Source: Flaccisagitta enflata
Taxonomy: Eukaryota > Chaetognatha > Sagittoidea > Aphragmophora
Assembly (NCBI GenBank): GCA_965153355.1
Contig: OZ231127.1
Coordinates: forward strand, 101,060,001 to 101,124,000
Length of the DNA stretch: 64,000 nt
Direction: 5' to 3'
Notes under the pieces: generated by a model
What the model was told of the DNA's origin: nothing
The model's input: the letters and a program-made list of their open reading frames with translations, nothing else
Database searches by the model: none
In this document: piece after piece, positions 33,299 through 46,385 of the stretch
Position numbering within the stretch: the first letter of the stretch is position 1
Layout of the letters: each line of letters starts with the position of its first letter
Translations under genes and position numbers: made by a program

Positions 33299-33945
33299 TA
33301 TTGAAAATGTCAAAGCAAAAAGAAGTATTGATTTCATTCTATAAAATTCTATCATGATCTACCTACAAATAAATCATTAGTATTTGCAAGTGCATGACAA
33401 GAGACTGAACAAAACAATGACTTTTTGCAAAGGTGCTTTACTGTTGTTTGATAAATAAAAGCAGGTCTTTGATAGGACATCAATGTTACTATGTGTAGCT
33501 ATCACTCTGTTGCTTTTCTCACATTCATGGACTGTCATCACAGCGATTTTGAAAAATATAATTAGTCATTTTAAGTTTTTGTTCCTCTGTGAGTATTGTG
33601 TCCCCTTGACCCCACAAATCATCGATGCTATGTGTATTGGTGTGAGTACAAACTGATTTGAGGTGACTATTCCAAATTTTGCTATTATTTGACAAGTGTA
33701 TCAAACTAATCAAAGATCTCTATTTATCAGATGTTAAAAAACTTAATCGTTCAAGTCAACTAACAGGAAAAGATATATATACAGTAAAAAGTATCTCAAA
33801 CTATCCATGGATAAGTAAACCTGGACTGTGGACCAGGCAAGGCATGTGCTTAAAGTCAGCACATGGTCTTGGTGGGTTTAGAGGCTTCCCATAGCCCTTG
33901 CTATCCTTAATCAGTAGGTCAAAAAACGTTTGGAGACTCTCCTCT
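33299..33945. other. Unassigned, one weak exon-like stretch
   Basis: TTTATCAG at 33730 is followed by about 50 open codons (KKLNRSSQLTGKDIYTVK...) ending at 33892-33894, with no convincing donor or family. No repeat family matches. Confidence 0.3.
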
Positions 33946-33947
33946 TA

Positions 33948-35281
<1,334 letters not shown>

Positions 35282-35756
35282 GGGGTGCCGGAAATTATAG
35301 TGCCTCCAAAATAGCAGCCTCTAAAATAGCAGGCTTGGAAATAGCACAGCCAATTATAGCAGTGATCAGTAACAACCCAGCTGTATCCTGGCAAAATGAT
35401 TTGGTGAGCTTATTCACTTGTTAAAGCATAATCATATTAGATAATTTTCCAGAGATAAAATGAAAGTTTTTATTGTTTTGCTTGTCATTTTAAACGCTTA
35501 AAGCTACAGAAACCAGATTGGGCTCATCAGGTAGATTTTTTGAAGTGAATCAATTTGTCCCTTTTAAAAAAGTCTCTAGCTTTTCCAGAAGCTGAAATAA
35601 TCTAAGACTAAGCTATGTCTAAATCTTTCAGATATCAAATCATAATTTCTTTATAAAATTTCAAAATGATAGCCTTCATTCTTTCGCTTGCCATTTCTAA
35701 ATGGTTTGAGCTACAGGGACCAGATTGCACTTATTTTTATATTTTTTCATTTAGAT
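35282..35756. other. Unassigned sequence
   Basis: 35300-35370 has short AAATAGCA(G/C) repeats. The rest is AT-rich with no recognised element. Confidence 0.3.
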
Positions 35757-36180
35757 TCTTTTATAAAAAAGAATTTATGGCTTTTTTAGAAGCTGAGATA
35801 TCTTTTGTAGAAGGTGTTGCTATACTTATTTTCTAGATAGTATGGAATGCAAGTAAACTCTAGACAGTCTTAAGAGACTGAGAATGTCTAGAAAAGCTTT
35901 GTTTGCAGGGTTTAAGAAAAGACATTATTCCCTTCCTTTCATGCTTCCCATCCCACTGCACCACTGATAAAGTACCTTGTTAGCTCCACACTGAAACTGG
36001 TGTATGTCCCTCATGCTATTATGTAGCAAGGGGCCATCAATCATTCAATCATCCACTTTTTAGCTCCACAGTATAATTTTTTCTGTCCCTCATGCTATTA
36101 TGTAGCGAGGGGCCATCAATCATTCAATTATCCTCGCATTCATGTACAATATGCCATTTACTTGATACCATTAATTGATG
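35757..36180 (+). repeat. Dispersed repeat E, copy 2
   Basis: Matches 30195-30590, with about 30 extra bases (TAGATAGTATGGAATGC) near 35835. Ends TTAATTGATG at 36180, exactly where a CGGTCGGGGATTGGG repeat begins. Confidence 0.85.
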
Positions 36181-36305
36181 CGGTCGGGGATTGGGTCAAA
36201 TTTCAAAAATCGATATACTCATGTTTTACACATATATATGCAAAAAAAGAAGGTTTTCCCACAAGCGGGGGTCTGTATGAGGCGGAGAAACCTTGTCGGC
36301 AAAAT
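36181..36305 (+). repeat. CGGTCGGG-ended repeat, forward copy
   Basis: CGGTCGGGGATTGGGTCAAA, CGATATACTCATG, CATATATATGCAAAAAAAGA and GAAACCTTGTCGGCAAAA are repeated in reverse complement at 39419-39548. These are either the ends of one 3.4-kb element or two separate fragments. Confidence 0.7.
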
Positions 36306-36451
36306 CTAGCCCACCATTTCCATGAAGAAAGAAATGTTTCTTTTTCCCCCCCCCGCAATATTTGGCATGTCCTTGACAATGATTTCAACCTTTTGCCAGT
36401 CTTGTTCAAAAACTCGGGAAAACTACGTTTTGTTCATTCATTTTAACATTT

Positions 36452-37075
36452 ATCACCCATTCATTCATTCATTCATTCATTCATTCATTCATTCATTCAT
36501 TCATTCATTCATTCATTCATTCATTCATTCATACCGTCTCTCGTACATTCATTAGAACTGCCATCAAAGATTCAACCTATTAAATTCTTTTCTACAAATT
36601 ATTTGTTCACTCAATCGTCATCACTCATTGGTTTATTCCTGTGTTCATTCATTTATTCATTTATTCATTTATTCATTCATTTGTACATTAACTCATTCAT
36701 GATAAATAAGAAGTCGGGTGTAACTCATTCATTTGCTCATTCATTCCTTTTATGAAATAATTTGTTCACTCAATCATTTTCACTCATTGTTAACTCCATA
36801 TGTTCATTCCTTCTTTCATTCTTTCATTCATTCATTCATTCATTCATTCATTCATTCGTTTGGTTTTTCATTCATTCATTTATTAATTCATTCATTCATC
36901 CATTATAAACTGCAATCACATACATGGCCGCAAGAGCTATATTTATTGACCTTATCTTAACCAAGTTGAAACATTCATCTTTTTTATTTAATTCATTTGT
37001 TCACTCATTGATTCGTCCATACATTCATTCATTGGTTCATTCATCATTCACTGTTTCGTTCATTCATGAATGCTG
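36452..37075 (+). repeat. (ATTC)n microsatellite clusters
   Basis: 36452-36531 nearly pure ATTC/CATT, with further degenerate CATTCATT clusters at 36645-36700, 36815-36900 and 36990-37070. Confidence 0.95.
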
Positions 37076-37107
37076 CAAGTGTATGAACGCATTGATTTTT
37101 GGAAAAG

Positions 37108-37379
37108 TGGGCAAGTACAGTAAAAAAGTATATCCCTTCACAAGTTTATCTCTTCACAATAAAAACCGGAACTTACTTTGTCTCCGTCTCTATGTCAACA
37201 ATGGTACCATGGCTACCAGTGACATGGGGCAGGATAACAAGCTGGGCGTCAGGCGCTTATTTGTGTCTGACTGGATACTTTGCCTACTCGCAGATGTATG
37301 GTTTTGATGTGGCTTTGAAGTGGGTCATGCCAGGGGAGGGGCGCATGTTTCCTAACCAAGATTTAAAAAACCTAATTTA
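37108..37379 (+). CDS. Candidate terminal exon of an unidentified membrane-like protein
   Basis: The frame is open to TAG at 37377-37379, and AATAAA lies at 37385-37390. Reading in the 37099 frame gives VKKYIPSQVYLFTIKTGTYF, then SMSTMVPWLPVTWGRIT, a hydrophobic WASGAYLCLTGYFAYSQMYG, and a hydrophilic end FPNQDLKNLI. The acceptor is ambiguous: GGAAAAG at 37107, ACAG at 37120 or CACAAG at 37144. The composition is protein-like and lies outside the repeat families. No family is recognised. Confidence 0.45.
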
Positions 37380-37401
37380 GATTTAATAAAAAATCAAAAT
37401 T

Positions 37402-37480
37402 TTGGTCGCGTGCACGCGACTATAAATTCCGCTCCATCCATCGGTCAGTTGGTTGGTCGGTGTATTGGTCCATCACACTT
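37402..37480 (-). mobile_element. Family B fragment (hairpin end)
   Basis: TGGTCGCGTGCACGCGACTA hairpin, CCATCCATCGGTCAGTTGG tract and CATCACACTTTTA. Homology fades into TCATTTTAAGTCATTTAAG. Confidence 0.7.
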
Positions 37481-37619
37481 TTACTTTTTTTTATCAATTT
37501 TATTTTTTTTAATCATTTTAAGTCATTTAAGAGTATATTAAGTTATTCTTTGTCAGTTTGAATATGAATGTCGCATATGACTTAAAAGTGTCAGCCTTGT
37601 CTTTGACATAAATGGTTTT

Positions 37620-37995
37620 TGTAAGGGTGAGTTTTGGGTATGGGTGCGTTTTGAAGTGGGGGTGAGTCTTTGAGTAGAAGTGAGTTTTGGGGTATGGGTG
37701 AGTTTATGGGTAGAGGTGAGTTTAGGGGTATGGGTGAGTTTAAAGGTAGAGGTGAGTTTAGGGGAAGGGGTGAGTTTAAAAAGTAGGGGTAAGTTAAAAG
37801 GTAAGAGTGAGTCTAGGGGTGAAAGTGAGTGTAGAAAGGGTAAATTGAGCTAAGGTGTAGGGGTGAGTTAAAGGGTGAGTTTAGGCGTAGAGGTGAGTTA
37901 AAAGGTAGAGATGAGTTAAGGGGTAGATGTGAGTTAAGGGGTAGATGTGAGTTAAGGGGTAGAGGTGAGTTTAGAGGTAGGACTGAGTTTAGGTT
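37620..37995 (+). repeat. Degenerate 16-19-bp minisatellite (GGTGAGTTTAGGGGTA)n
   Basis: About 20 imperfect copies of GGGTGAGTTTAGGGGTAGA. Unrelated to the family A arrays. Confidence 0.9.
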
Positions 37996-38279
37996 CCATC
38001 AAAAAAAGTTAGGTCCTGTTATAAAAGTTTACAAAATTAAATGATGTTAAATATATTATAAAAATAGATAAACATCAGTTGATTTTTTTGGCCTGCATGC
38101 CTCCCCTGGGAATCATCTCTTTTACCGATCACTAAGAACGTGTTTCAGTCAAGCCCAAAAACCGTACGACTTTTGTTTGTTGCGATATTCGTCAGGAGAC
38201 ATTTTCAATTTGAAAACAAATAGTCATTCCATTCAATCGGCTGATCTCGATCTGATGCATGATGTAATAGGAGCAGTTA

Positions 38280-38317
38280 GGGTTTCTGATGGAGAGAGAG
38301 AGAAAGAGAGAGAGAAA

Positions 38318-38394
<77 letters not shown>

Positions 38395-38404
38395 ACACAC
38401 ACAC
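38280..38404 (+). repeat. (GA)n-(CA)n microsatellite
   Basis: GAGAGAGAGAAAGAGAGAG, then CACA to 38404. Confidence 0.95.
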
Positions 38405-38556
38405 ATGTAGAGACGGAAGCCAAGCCTAATCGGAAGCTCCAAATGAGTTTTGAAGACGCTGTAAGATACTAATTCAGGCTTTTCCTTAGAACATGGATTT
38501 TTGAATGATGGATTTTAGTAATAGTATATTTTAAACAATTATAAAAAAATCTGTTA

Positions 38557-38650
38557 TAAGTCGCATGCATGCGACTCTATGACCCGCTCTGTCTGTGTGT
38601 TGGTCAGTCCGTCCATCCGTTGGTCCGTCCATCCGTCACGCTTAGCTTTT
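38557..38650 (-). mobile_element. Family B fragment (hairpin end)
   Basis: The perfect palindrome GTCGCATGCATGCGAC at 38560-38575, then CTCTATGACCCGC, a GTCCATCCGTTGGTCC tract and GTCACGCTTAGC. Confidence 0.75.
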
Positions 38651-38746
38651 TTCGGCGTTGTACGTTATTTTAAGTCATTTTAAGTTATATCAAGACAATT
38701 TACATCTAGATGGAGAAAAAGAAGAAAAAAAAGTGAGAGAAGTAGT

Positions 38747-39281
38747 CGCAAAAGCGTTAGATGGTCAGCGGTACCTGTTGAGTGTTGCCCCTATGTGAGT
38801 TTTTGTGGACGTGAGGTCGTTAGAGGGGCAGCGGCTCCAAAGGGGCCGATGACCTTTGATGTTTTTATTTGAACCTCAAGGCTTGAATCAGGGCCTGGAG
38901 GCTGGAGTTGGGGCCTTATGGCTGAGATTTGAGCCCTGAAGCTGAGATTTGAGCCTGGAGGCTAGGATTTGAGCTTGGAGGCTGGGATCTGAGCTTAGAG
39001 GCTGGGATTTAAGCCTTGAGGTTAGGATTTGGGGCTCGAGACTATGATTTGAGCCTTGGGGCTGGGATTTGAGCCTTGAGGCTGGGATTTGAGCCCTTAG
39101 GCTGGGATTTGAGCCGTGAGGCTGGGATTTGAGTTTCATAGCTAGAATTTGAGCCTTGAAGCTATAATTTGAGCCTCAAGACTAAGATTTGGGCCTCGAG
39201 GGGGTGGGGGGGGGGGGGGAAGGGAAGGAGGAGGAGAAATTTCCCCTGTGTGGGAAACCATAGTTCATCGGCCCCAAAGGG

Positions 39282-39283
<2 letters not shown>
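38747..39283 (-). mobile_element. Family A element, reverse, uninterrupted minisatellite
   Basis: Starts TAGTCGCAAAAGCGTTAGAT, TCAGCGGTACCTG, then GGGGCAGCGGCTCC and the 20-bp array in reverse (38880-39195). It ends in the inverted repeat CATCGGCCCCAAAGGGGCTG, cut by (GA)n at 39285-39331. This copy is the empty-site reference for the nested insertion at 3871-4361. Confidence 0.8.
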
Positions 39284-39339
<56 letters not shown>

Positions 39340-39418
39340 CTATGAGTGAGTCACAAACTCTTTGTGTATTGCTTTTGAATAAAAAAGATGGTAACTTTCT
39401 ATCTCTTCTGGTGCAGGC

Positions 39419-39548
39419 CATTCTTTTGCCGACAAGGTTTCTCATCCTCACTCAGGCCCCGGCTTGAGGGAAAACCTTCTTTTTTTGCATATATATGCGT
39501 AAGACATGAGTATATCGATCTATGAAATTTGACCCAGTTCCCGACCGC
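39419..39548 (-). repeat. CGGTCGGG-ended repeat, reverse copy
   Basis: Reverse complement of 36181-36305, including TTTTGCCGACAAGGTTTC and CCCGACCG. Confidence 0.7.
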
Positions 39549-39706
39549 CCTAATGTTCACACGCTGTAACATTGATTTTTTGCTTAAATGAAGTGATGTA
39601 TCTCACTAAGAAATGATTAAGTGCCATTTCTGTAGATGACATTGTTCAAAAAATCTTCTAAGTTACCTGTAATAAAATGGATGAAAAAAAGTCAGTGAAA
39701 TACCTA

Positions 39707-41174
<1,468 letters not shown>

Positions 41175-41176
41175 TA

Positions 41177-41500
41177 TGTCACAAAGTGTGAACATATTTA
41201 TCATAGCTGGACTGCTGTTTCCCAAAATATGCCTTTAACATGAAATGAAATGAAATGACATGAAGAAAACAAGATTCAATGTCTGTTGAAGCGCATAGAG
41301 CATGGTGGGTAGGGTTTGAGGCAGGAACAGAAAAGTCATTATGCAATAAATGATAATTCTTCATGTAACTACAGTAGACAACAGTTCAGTAAAGATAATT
41401 GGTGCCCTGAAATTAGGGGCAAGGGCAAAGGGAGTGATCATGTTAGATTGCCTATTTGAATTTCTCTTTTATTACTACAATCATTATCATTATCATTGGG
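41177..41500. other. Unassigned flank of the LINE remnant
   Basis: AT-rich, with an open plus-strand frame from 41350 (ALKLGARAKGVIMLDC) that is not recognisable as LINE protein. Confidence 0.3.
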
Positions 41501-41835
41501 ATCATATTTGTCAACATAAAATGCGACAAAGCAATCAAGTAAAATGAGGGTCGCTTACAAGTCGGTCTTAAGACGTCTTTTTGGCTATTCAATATTCATA
41601 CAGAGAAAGCGTCTCTAACCTTCAACACACGCTTGGTCGTCCCACGTGGGAAGAGTTGATAGCCAAACAAAAAGACAATTTTCTGAGACGTCTGGTCTAT
41701 CTCCCAACAAATCATTAAGTCAGAGCTATAAGTTCTTGATTTTTCCATTGCCTATTCCTATCTCTTATTTTGTAGTCTGTATCTTTGTTTTCGCCTTCGT
41801 TGTTCATGTCCTTTGTGCTACGTATTTTTATTGAT
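41501..41835 (+). mobile_element. Non-LTR retrotransposon (LINE) C-terminal remnant and 3' UTR
   Basis: 41544-41606 reads MRVAYKSVLRRLFGYS, the typical C-terminal motif of CR1/Jockey/RTE-like reverse transcriptase proteins. After a frameshift near 41605 it continues SVSNLQHTLGRPTWEELIA, then KQKDNFLRRLVYLPTNH and TAA at 41717. An AT-rich tail follows. This is a broken 3' end of an otherwise absent element. Confidence 0.6.
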
Positions 41836-42182
41836 GCGTGAATACATGATATACATAATTCAGAGATAATTTCAAACTACTGGTCTACTACAAAGGGGCT
41901 GAGGTTCAAGGTTTTGTTCTGTTTCATCAGCCTCTTTATGAAAGGCTGCCAAAAGTGTCAAGGTTTCATTGCTATGATTAGTCATACCATCAAAGAACCG
42001 TTTTTGGGCTTTCATGAACAAAACTTCAATTGATTTGTATCCATACACCTCTCATATCTGACGGATACTCAATTAAACTGGTTTTGGAGACGGTGGGCCA
42101 ACTACAGTTAAGCTTCACTAGAGCGCACCTGCTAATAAGGCATCCCTCCCTTCAAGGCAAGATTTTAAAAGTCCCAACTTCC
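41836..42182. other. Unassigned sequence
   Basis: No repeat family or exon signal recognised. Confidence 0.3.
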
Positions 42183-42595
42183 GGGCAGCGGCCCCAAAGG
42201 GGACGATGTCCTGTAGAACACAGGGGGACTTTCGTTCGTTTGTCCATCCGTGCGTGCGTCCGTCCCCCCCCACCTTGAGGCTCAAATCCCAGCCTCCAGG
42301 CTCAAATCCCAGCCTCCAGGCTCAAATCCCAGCCTCCAGGCTCAAATTCCAGCCTCCAGGCTCAAATCCCAGCCTCCAGGCTCAAATCCCAGCCTCCAAG
42401 CTCAAATCCCAGCCTCCAGGCTCATGTCCCAGCCTCCAGGCTCAAATCCCAGCCTCCAGGCTCAAATCCCAGCCTCCAGGCTCAAATCCTAGCCTCGAGG
42501 CTCAAATCCCAGTCTCAAGGCCCGCACGGACAGACGGACGGACGAACGAAAGTCCCCTGTGTTCTACAGGACATCGTCCCCTTCGGGGCCGCTGC
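42183..42595 (+). mobile_element. Family A element with the most regular 20-bp minisatellite
   Basis: GGGCAGCGGCCCCAAAGGGG, GTCCTGTAGAACACAGGGGG, GTCC/GTGC tract, C-run, and 13 near-identical AGCCTCCAGGCTCAAATCCC units (42280-42515). The inverse GGACGAACGAAAGTCCCC and CGGGGCCGCTGC follow. The 3' tail is lost after 42592. The homogeneous array implies recent expansion or homogenisation. Confidence 0.88.
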
Positions 42596-43105
42596 ACAAT
42601 GCACCCTGACATAGAAAAACTCAATTACTATTTTTATGTGTAGTAGTACATATCCATGGTACTCCCGCAGTTTTTAGGAATTGTCGCAAAACGTCGCGCC
42701 CCTGAGGGACAAAGGAACCCATCAGGCTACCACTTACACTGAGCACTACAGACGTGGGTAGGGTCCAGCCCCGACAAGTCAGCCGTTCTTTAGTGTGTGG
42801 TTACGGTTCTCATAACATAGTGAATTGACCATGACCAGGTACGAGCCTACCAGAATTTGCTTTGTCATTCTGAAAAAAAGCTCTCAAAACTCCGTAACGA
42901 ACTCCCATTACTGCATTCCGACAGTCATACTTTTTCCGCGTTTTCTTCCTTTTTTTTTCTTTTTTTTCTCCGCTTTTAGAATAAAGCTGAAAATAACCAA
43001 AATAACTACAAAACATGACACAATGACAACGACTTGACCTACGATGATTCTCACGATGACGATGACCATGGACGATGATAATGTAAAATCTGGAAGCCAG
43101 AGCAA
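42596..43105. other. Unassigned, GC-richer than its surroundings
   Basis: 42660-42800 has a local GC rise (GTCGCAAAACGTCGCGCCCC) without an open frame or known RNA. 43030-43080 is a (GAC)-rich tract. Nothing callable. Confidence 0.3.
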
Positions 43106-43109
43106 CTTT

Positions 43110-43249
43110 TAAACCTCTCTTGTCCGTCTGTCTGTCTCGTTCGTCTGTCCGTCTGTCTGTTCGTTCGTCTGTCTGTTCGTCCCGTCTGTCCATTCGTCCG
43201 TTCGTCCGTTCGTCCGTCCTGTTCGTCTGTCCATCCGTCCGTCCGTCCA

Positions 43250-43300
<51 letters not shown>

Positions 43301-43330
43301 TCTGCCCTGTCTCTGTCTCTGTCTCCTCTG

Positions 43331-43361
<31 letters not shown>

Positions 43362-43370
43362 TTCTGTGTC
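43110..43370 (+). repeat. (GTCT/GTCC)n and (CT)n tract
   Basis: GTCC, GTTC and GTCT tetranucleotides to 43290, then CT. Possibly the inflated tetranucleotide tract of a B element. Confidence 0.9.
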
Positions 43371-43427
43371 TCATGACTAAAAGGAAGTTGGTTGGTGATT
43401 ATGTTTGTCTCCAAAGCACATGCACAT

Positions 43428-43430
<3 letters not shown>

Positions 43431-43518
<88 letters not shown>

Positions 43519-43532
43519 CACACACACACACA
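43431..43532 (+). repeat. (CA)n microsatellite
   Basis: Pure CA for about 85 bp with one CACCTACA interruption at its end. Confidence 0.97.
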
Positions 43533-43604
43533 AAACCATTACAGTCAGCTCTGAATGATGTGGTGTTGTTGTTGTTGTTGCTCATGTCATTCATGTAAGT
43601 TTCC

Positions 43605-43756
43605 TTTTTAGTTGCGGTGGATACGCACCCTGTAAGAGGCTTTGTCCGTCTGTCGGTTCGTCAGTCCGTCTTGTCAGCACGAGTGGAAAAGTGGGAAAAC
43701 CGCATATCCGCCCCTGCTCACCCGTCCGCAACTGGTGGCCGTGTACCAGCCTTGTT
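43605..43756 (-). mobile_element. Family B element, GTTGCGG type
   Basis: TTTTTAGTTGCGGTGGATACGC start, AGGCTTTGTCCGTCTGTC, AGTGGGAAAACCGCATATCC, CACCCGTCCGCAACTGG and GTACCAGCCTTGTT. Confidence 0.78.
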
Positions 43757-43894
43757 TGTTTTGTTTGTTTTAGTCATGGGCTCATTGTTCTGTGCATCCG
43801 TCACTCCGGCCAAGCGTCCGTCCATCCAAAAGGCGTCTGTCTGTGAAAACGCACATTTTTGATTGTCTGCGTGTGGGGTGTGGGTGGCACAATG

Positions 43895-44150
43895 AGCCAC
43901 ATTAAGGAGGTGTTTTTAGTCAAAAACAATTGCAAAATTCTAACGGGCCACTTGGTCGTGCGCTACATTCGTTCGCTCGCACTGCCCACTCCGCTCACTT
44001 GCTCCGCAGCGCTCCGCTTTGCTATGTTTGCTTTGCTATTCTCGCTTTGCTATGATTGCTTTGTTTGCTCACTCGCTCCATTTTCAGGCTCGTTCACTCA
44101 CTTTGCTCACTCCCTCGAGGACAGTGAAATTCATAGATATGTGTTCATGC
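43895..44150 (+). repeat. GAGCGNAGCGAGTGAGC-type tract
   Basis: Many short GCTCACTCGCTCC / GCTCCGCTTTGC words. The complementary tract occurs at 51795-51905 next to a family M fragment. Both begin near a GGGCCACT(T/C)GGTC word. Confidence 0.6.
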
Positions 44151-44204
44151 TGTAAACGCGTTCAACGTCCAACCTTATTAGAGAGACCAGGAAGGGGCCA
44201 ATAA

Positions 44205-44279
44205 AGTGCGCCGTGTGGATTGTCAATACAAGTGAATGCGGACACAGCCAATTTTACAGGTGCGTTAGCGCACCTAAAA
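44205..44279 (+). mobile_element. Family B tail, GGTGCG hairpin subfamily
   Basis: GTGCGCCGTGTGGATTGTCAA, then the terminal hairpin GGTGCG-TTAG-CGCACC (44259-44274) and TAAAAA. The same subfamily is seen at 46925 and, reversed, at 58776. Confidence 0.7.
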
Positions 44280-44528
44280 ACTATTTGAATATTGTGAAGA
44301 ATCTCTTACAATTCAACAGTGGGTGGCATGATCTCACTATAATAGTATTCCATATAGAAGACTATTCCATAAATGAGCCTATTGCATTACCAAGACTATT
44401 CAAGAAACAAGCCTCTCAGCCAGTCAAGCGGAGAAAGTATTTAAGAGTTCGCTTGTAAATATTTGGTTTACCGAGAATTTGCAGAACTTTTGAAACAATC
44501 TCCGAGTAGGCACCTTTATTTTTGCCAG

Positions 44529-44610
44529 AAAAAGGAATGGATGTATTTCAAATTCGTTTTTTGTTGTGTTCTTGTTGAATTTATAAACATTGTCGAATTC
44601 ACATCAATTA
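44529..44610 (+). CDS. Candidate exon, left part, split by a transposon
   Basis: The acceptor CACCTTTATTTTTGCCAG|A precedes an open frame KKEWMYFKFVFCCVLVEF, then INIVEFTSI, reaching the TA target at 44609-44610. Removing the element (44611-46225 plus one TA) joins it in frame to the second part at 46226. The hydrophobic FKFVFCCVLVEFINIV could be a membrane helix. No family is recognised. Confidence 0.4.
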
Positions 44611-46225
44611 ACGGGTGGTCAAAAAAAAAGTGACTTTTTCATTTTCTCATTTCTTTTGTAAAATAACGTTTAGAGTAAAATTTCTTTTTTTGCTAATAAG
44701 ATATGGTGCAGGACAATTTTTTTCATTATTATGATTTTTGTATATCTTCTATACATTTCAAGTTATTTACAATAAACTGATTTTGATTTTGGACCGCCTT
44801 GATTTTTACCAAATATTTTTTGTAAAAAGATTTAAATTTTTCTATAGATTCACTATCTATAACTATGGCAAAAAAAAAAGCGAACAGTTACTTCTTTTGC
44901 TTGTAAATCCTTTGAAAATTCACCCAGAGTGCTGAAATTTTTACTGGAGTTACTTTTTGGTATTATTAAGCATCACTGAAAAAATCGATGTCCTGCTTCA
45001 AACAGTTTAGGAATTATAGATTTTTTAAAATTGCTTGTCCGATGTTCAGAAATTCAACGTACACACTTGAGAATTTCTAAGAATAAATAAACAAATTAAA
45101 AAAAACCGCACTAAATCTAGTCCGATTTTAATGAAATTTGAAGTGGAAGTAGACCACATTGTTAGCAGGCTGTGGTAAAAATTTCATAACAAAATCCTGA
45201 TTATTTTAGCAGTAACAGCAAATTTTCCAAAACTTTTTTTATGGGTTTAAGAATGAAGTTAATGAAGATGAAACCTGAAATATAAAGTAATGCTATGGCC
45301 ATAGTTTTTTACCGATTATCATAATTTTTTAACTTGTAACTTTTGTACATATAAGTAACCTCCAGTAGAATTTTTGTGAAGATGGAAGCATTTTTACTCT
45401 CCCAAATTGCAAAAATATTCTTACAGGTAGCTGAATATTTCTTATCCTGAGTAAGCTTACAATCAATCAATATCTACCCCACTAGACTTTTTCTGAGTAG
45501 AAGCGAATTTTGCCTAGTATTAGTAGATAGCACCATCAGACTACAGTTCAAAAATCATAACAAAACTCCCGAAACTTTTTGCACAATGCTAATTTTACTA
45601 AAAATGGAAATATTTTGATTTAGGATAAATGTCATCTCTGGCAGTCAAAAAAAGAGGTGACTTCAGTAAAAACGTGATAACGGCTAAAGTATTCAACGGA
45701 TTTTGATGAAATTTCAACCAGACGTAATCCAAATCATGGTTATCATTCCCTGTAAATTTTGTGCAAATTGGTCTACATCTTCTTATGTTTTTGCTCTCTC
45801 AAAATTCGTTCGCTTTTTTATTTTGCCATAGTTAGTTAAGAACAACTTAAAAACTGATAAAAAACCTAAAAAAAATTTTAAGAATACAAACATATAATAA
45901 AACAAAAAATACTTCTAAAAACATTGTTTTATTTTTTACTCAAATCTTTAAAACCAAAGCTTGAAGGCTTATGAATAATAGTATCTATTTCAAACAGGAC
46001 TTAATAAACATAATTGTTTCTTAAAAACAACTACTAATCTATATTACAACCGATTTATGCAAAGATTTCACTTTTTTGTATTTATATAATTATGTGTTTT
46101 ACAAAATTGAAAAAAATTAATTTTTCTATACAGTTTACGTCATTTTTAAAATATCAACTCATAAAAAAAATTTCAAACTTATTGGAAAAAATTCTAGCTT
46201 AGTCACTTTTTTTTTGACCACCCGT
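44611..46225. mobile_element. TA-flanked element I, with MITE H nested inside
   Basis: Ends ACGGGTGGTCAAAAAAAAAG / CTTTTTTTTTGACCACCCGT with TA at 44609-44610 and 46226-46227. About 640 bp once H (44862-45832) is removed. The terminus has the look of mariner-type repeats. The interior is AT-rich and non-coding. Confidence 0.88.
44862..45832. mobile_element. TA-flanked MITE H, copy 2 (complete, 971 bp)
   Basis: Ends ACTATGGCAAAAAAAAAAGC / GCTTTTTTATTTTGCCATAGT with TA at 44860-44861 and 45833-45834. It provides the uninterrupted reference for H copy 1 and its nested G. Confidence 0.88.
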
Positions 46226-46385
46226 TATGGACTTGCAACAAATGAACACGATGACGAAAGCAAAGCTCGTTTACGATCGTAAAGGCGGAGAAGCCCTCGC
46301 TGCAATCGGATGCAAGGGATATAGACACGTTTTGCGCCAGTTTCGATTCTTTGAAAGCACCGCGTACATGCTTTTGACTGAGTAA
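46226..46385 (+). CDS. Candidate exon, right part, to a stop codon
   Basis: Continues from the TA target: MDLQQMNTMTKAKLVYDRKG, then GEALAAIGCKGYRHVLR and QFRFFESTAYMLLTE, TAA at 46383-46385. It is clearly more GC-rich and codon-like than the flanking transposon. The ATG at 46227 could also serve as a start by itself. Confidence 0.45.

Noticed and set aside
33679-33894. Frame KKLNRSSQLTGKDIYTVK as an exon
   Set aside because: There is an acceptor-like TTTATCAG but no clear donor, no stop-proximal signal and no family. Evidence is too thin.
42206-42643. 145-codon frame of SRLKSQPPGSNPSLQAQIPA repeats
   Set aside because: It is the 20-bp family A minisatellite read over a 60-bp cycle. All frames stay open and no unit is conserved at protein level across copies.
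44281-44458. 59-codon frame after a B tail (LQFNSGWHDLTIIVF...KRRKYLRVRL)
   Set aside because: Protein-like, but it has no acceptor and its possible donors do not match the phase of the exon at 44529. Kept only as a hint.
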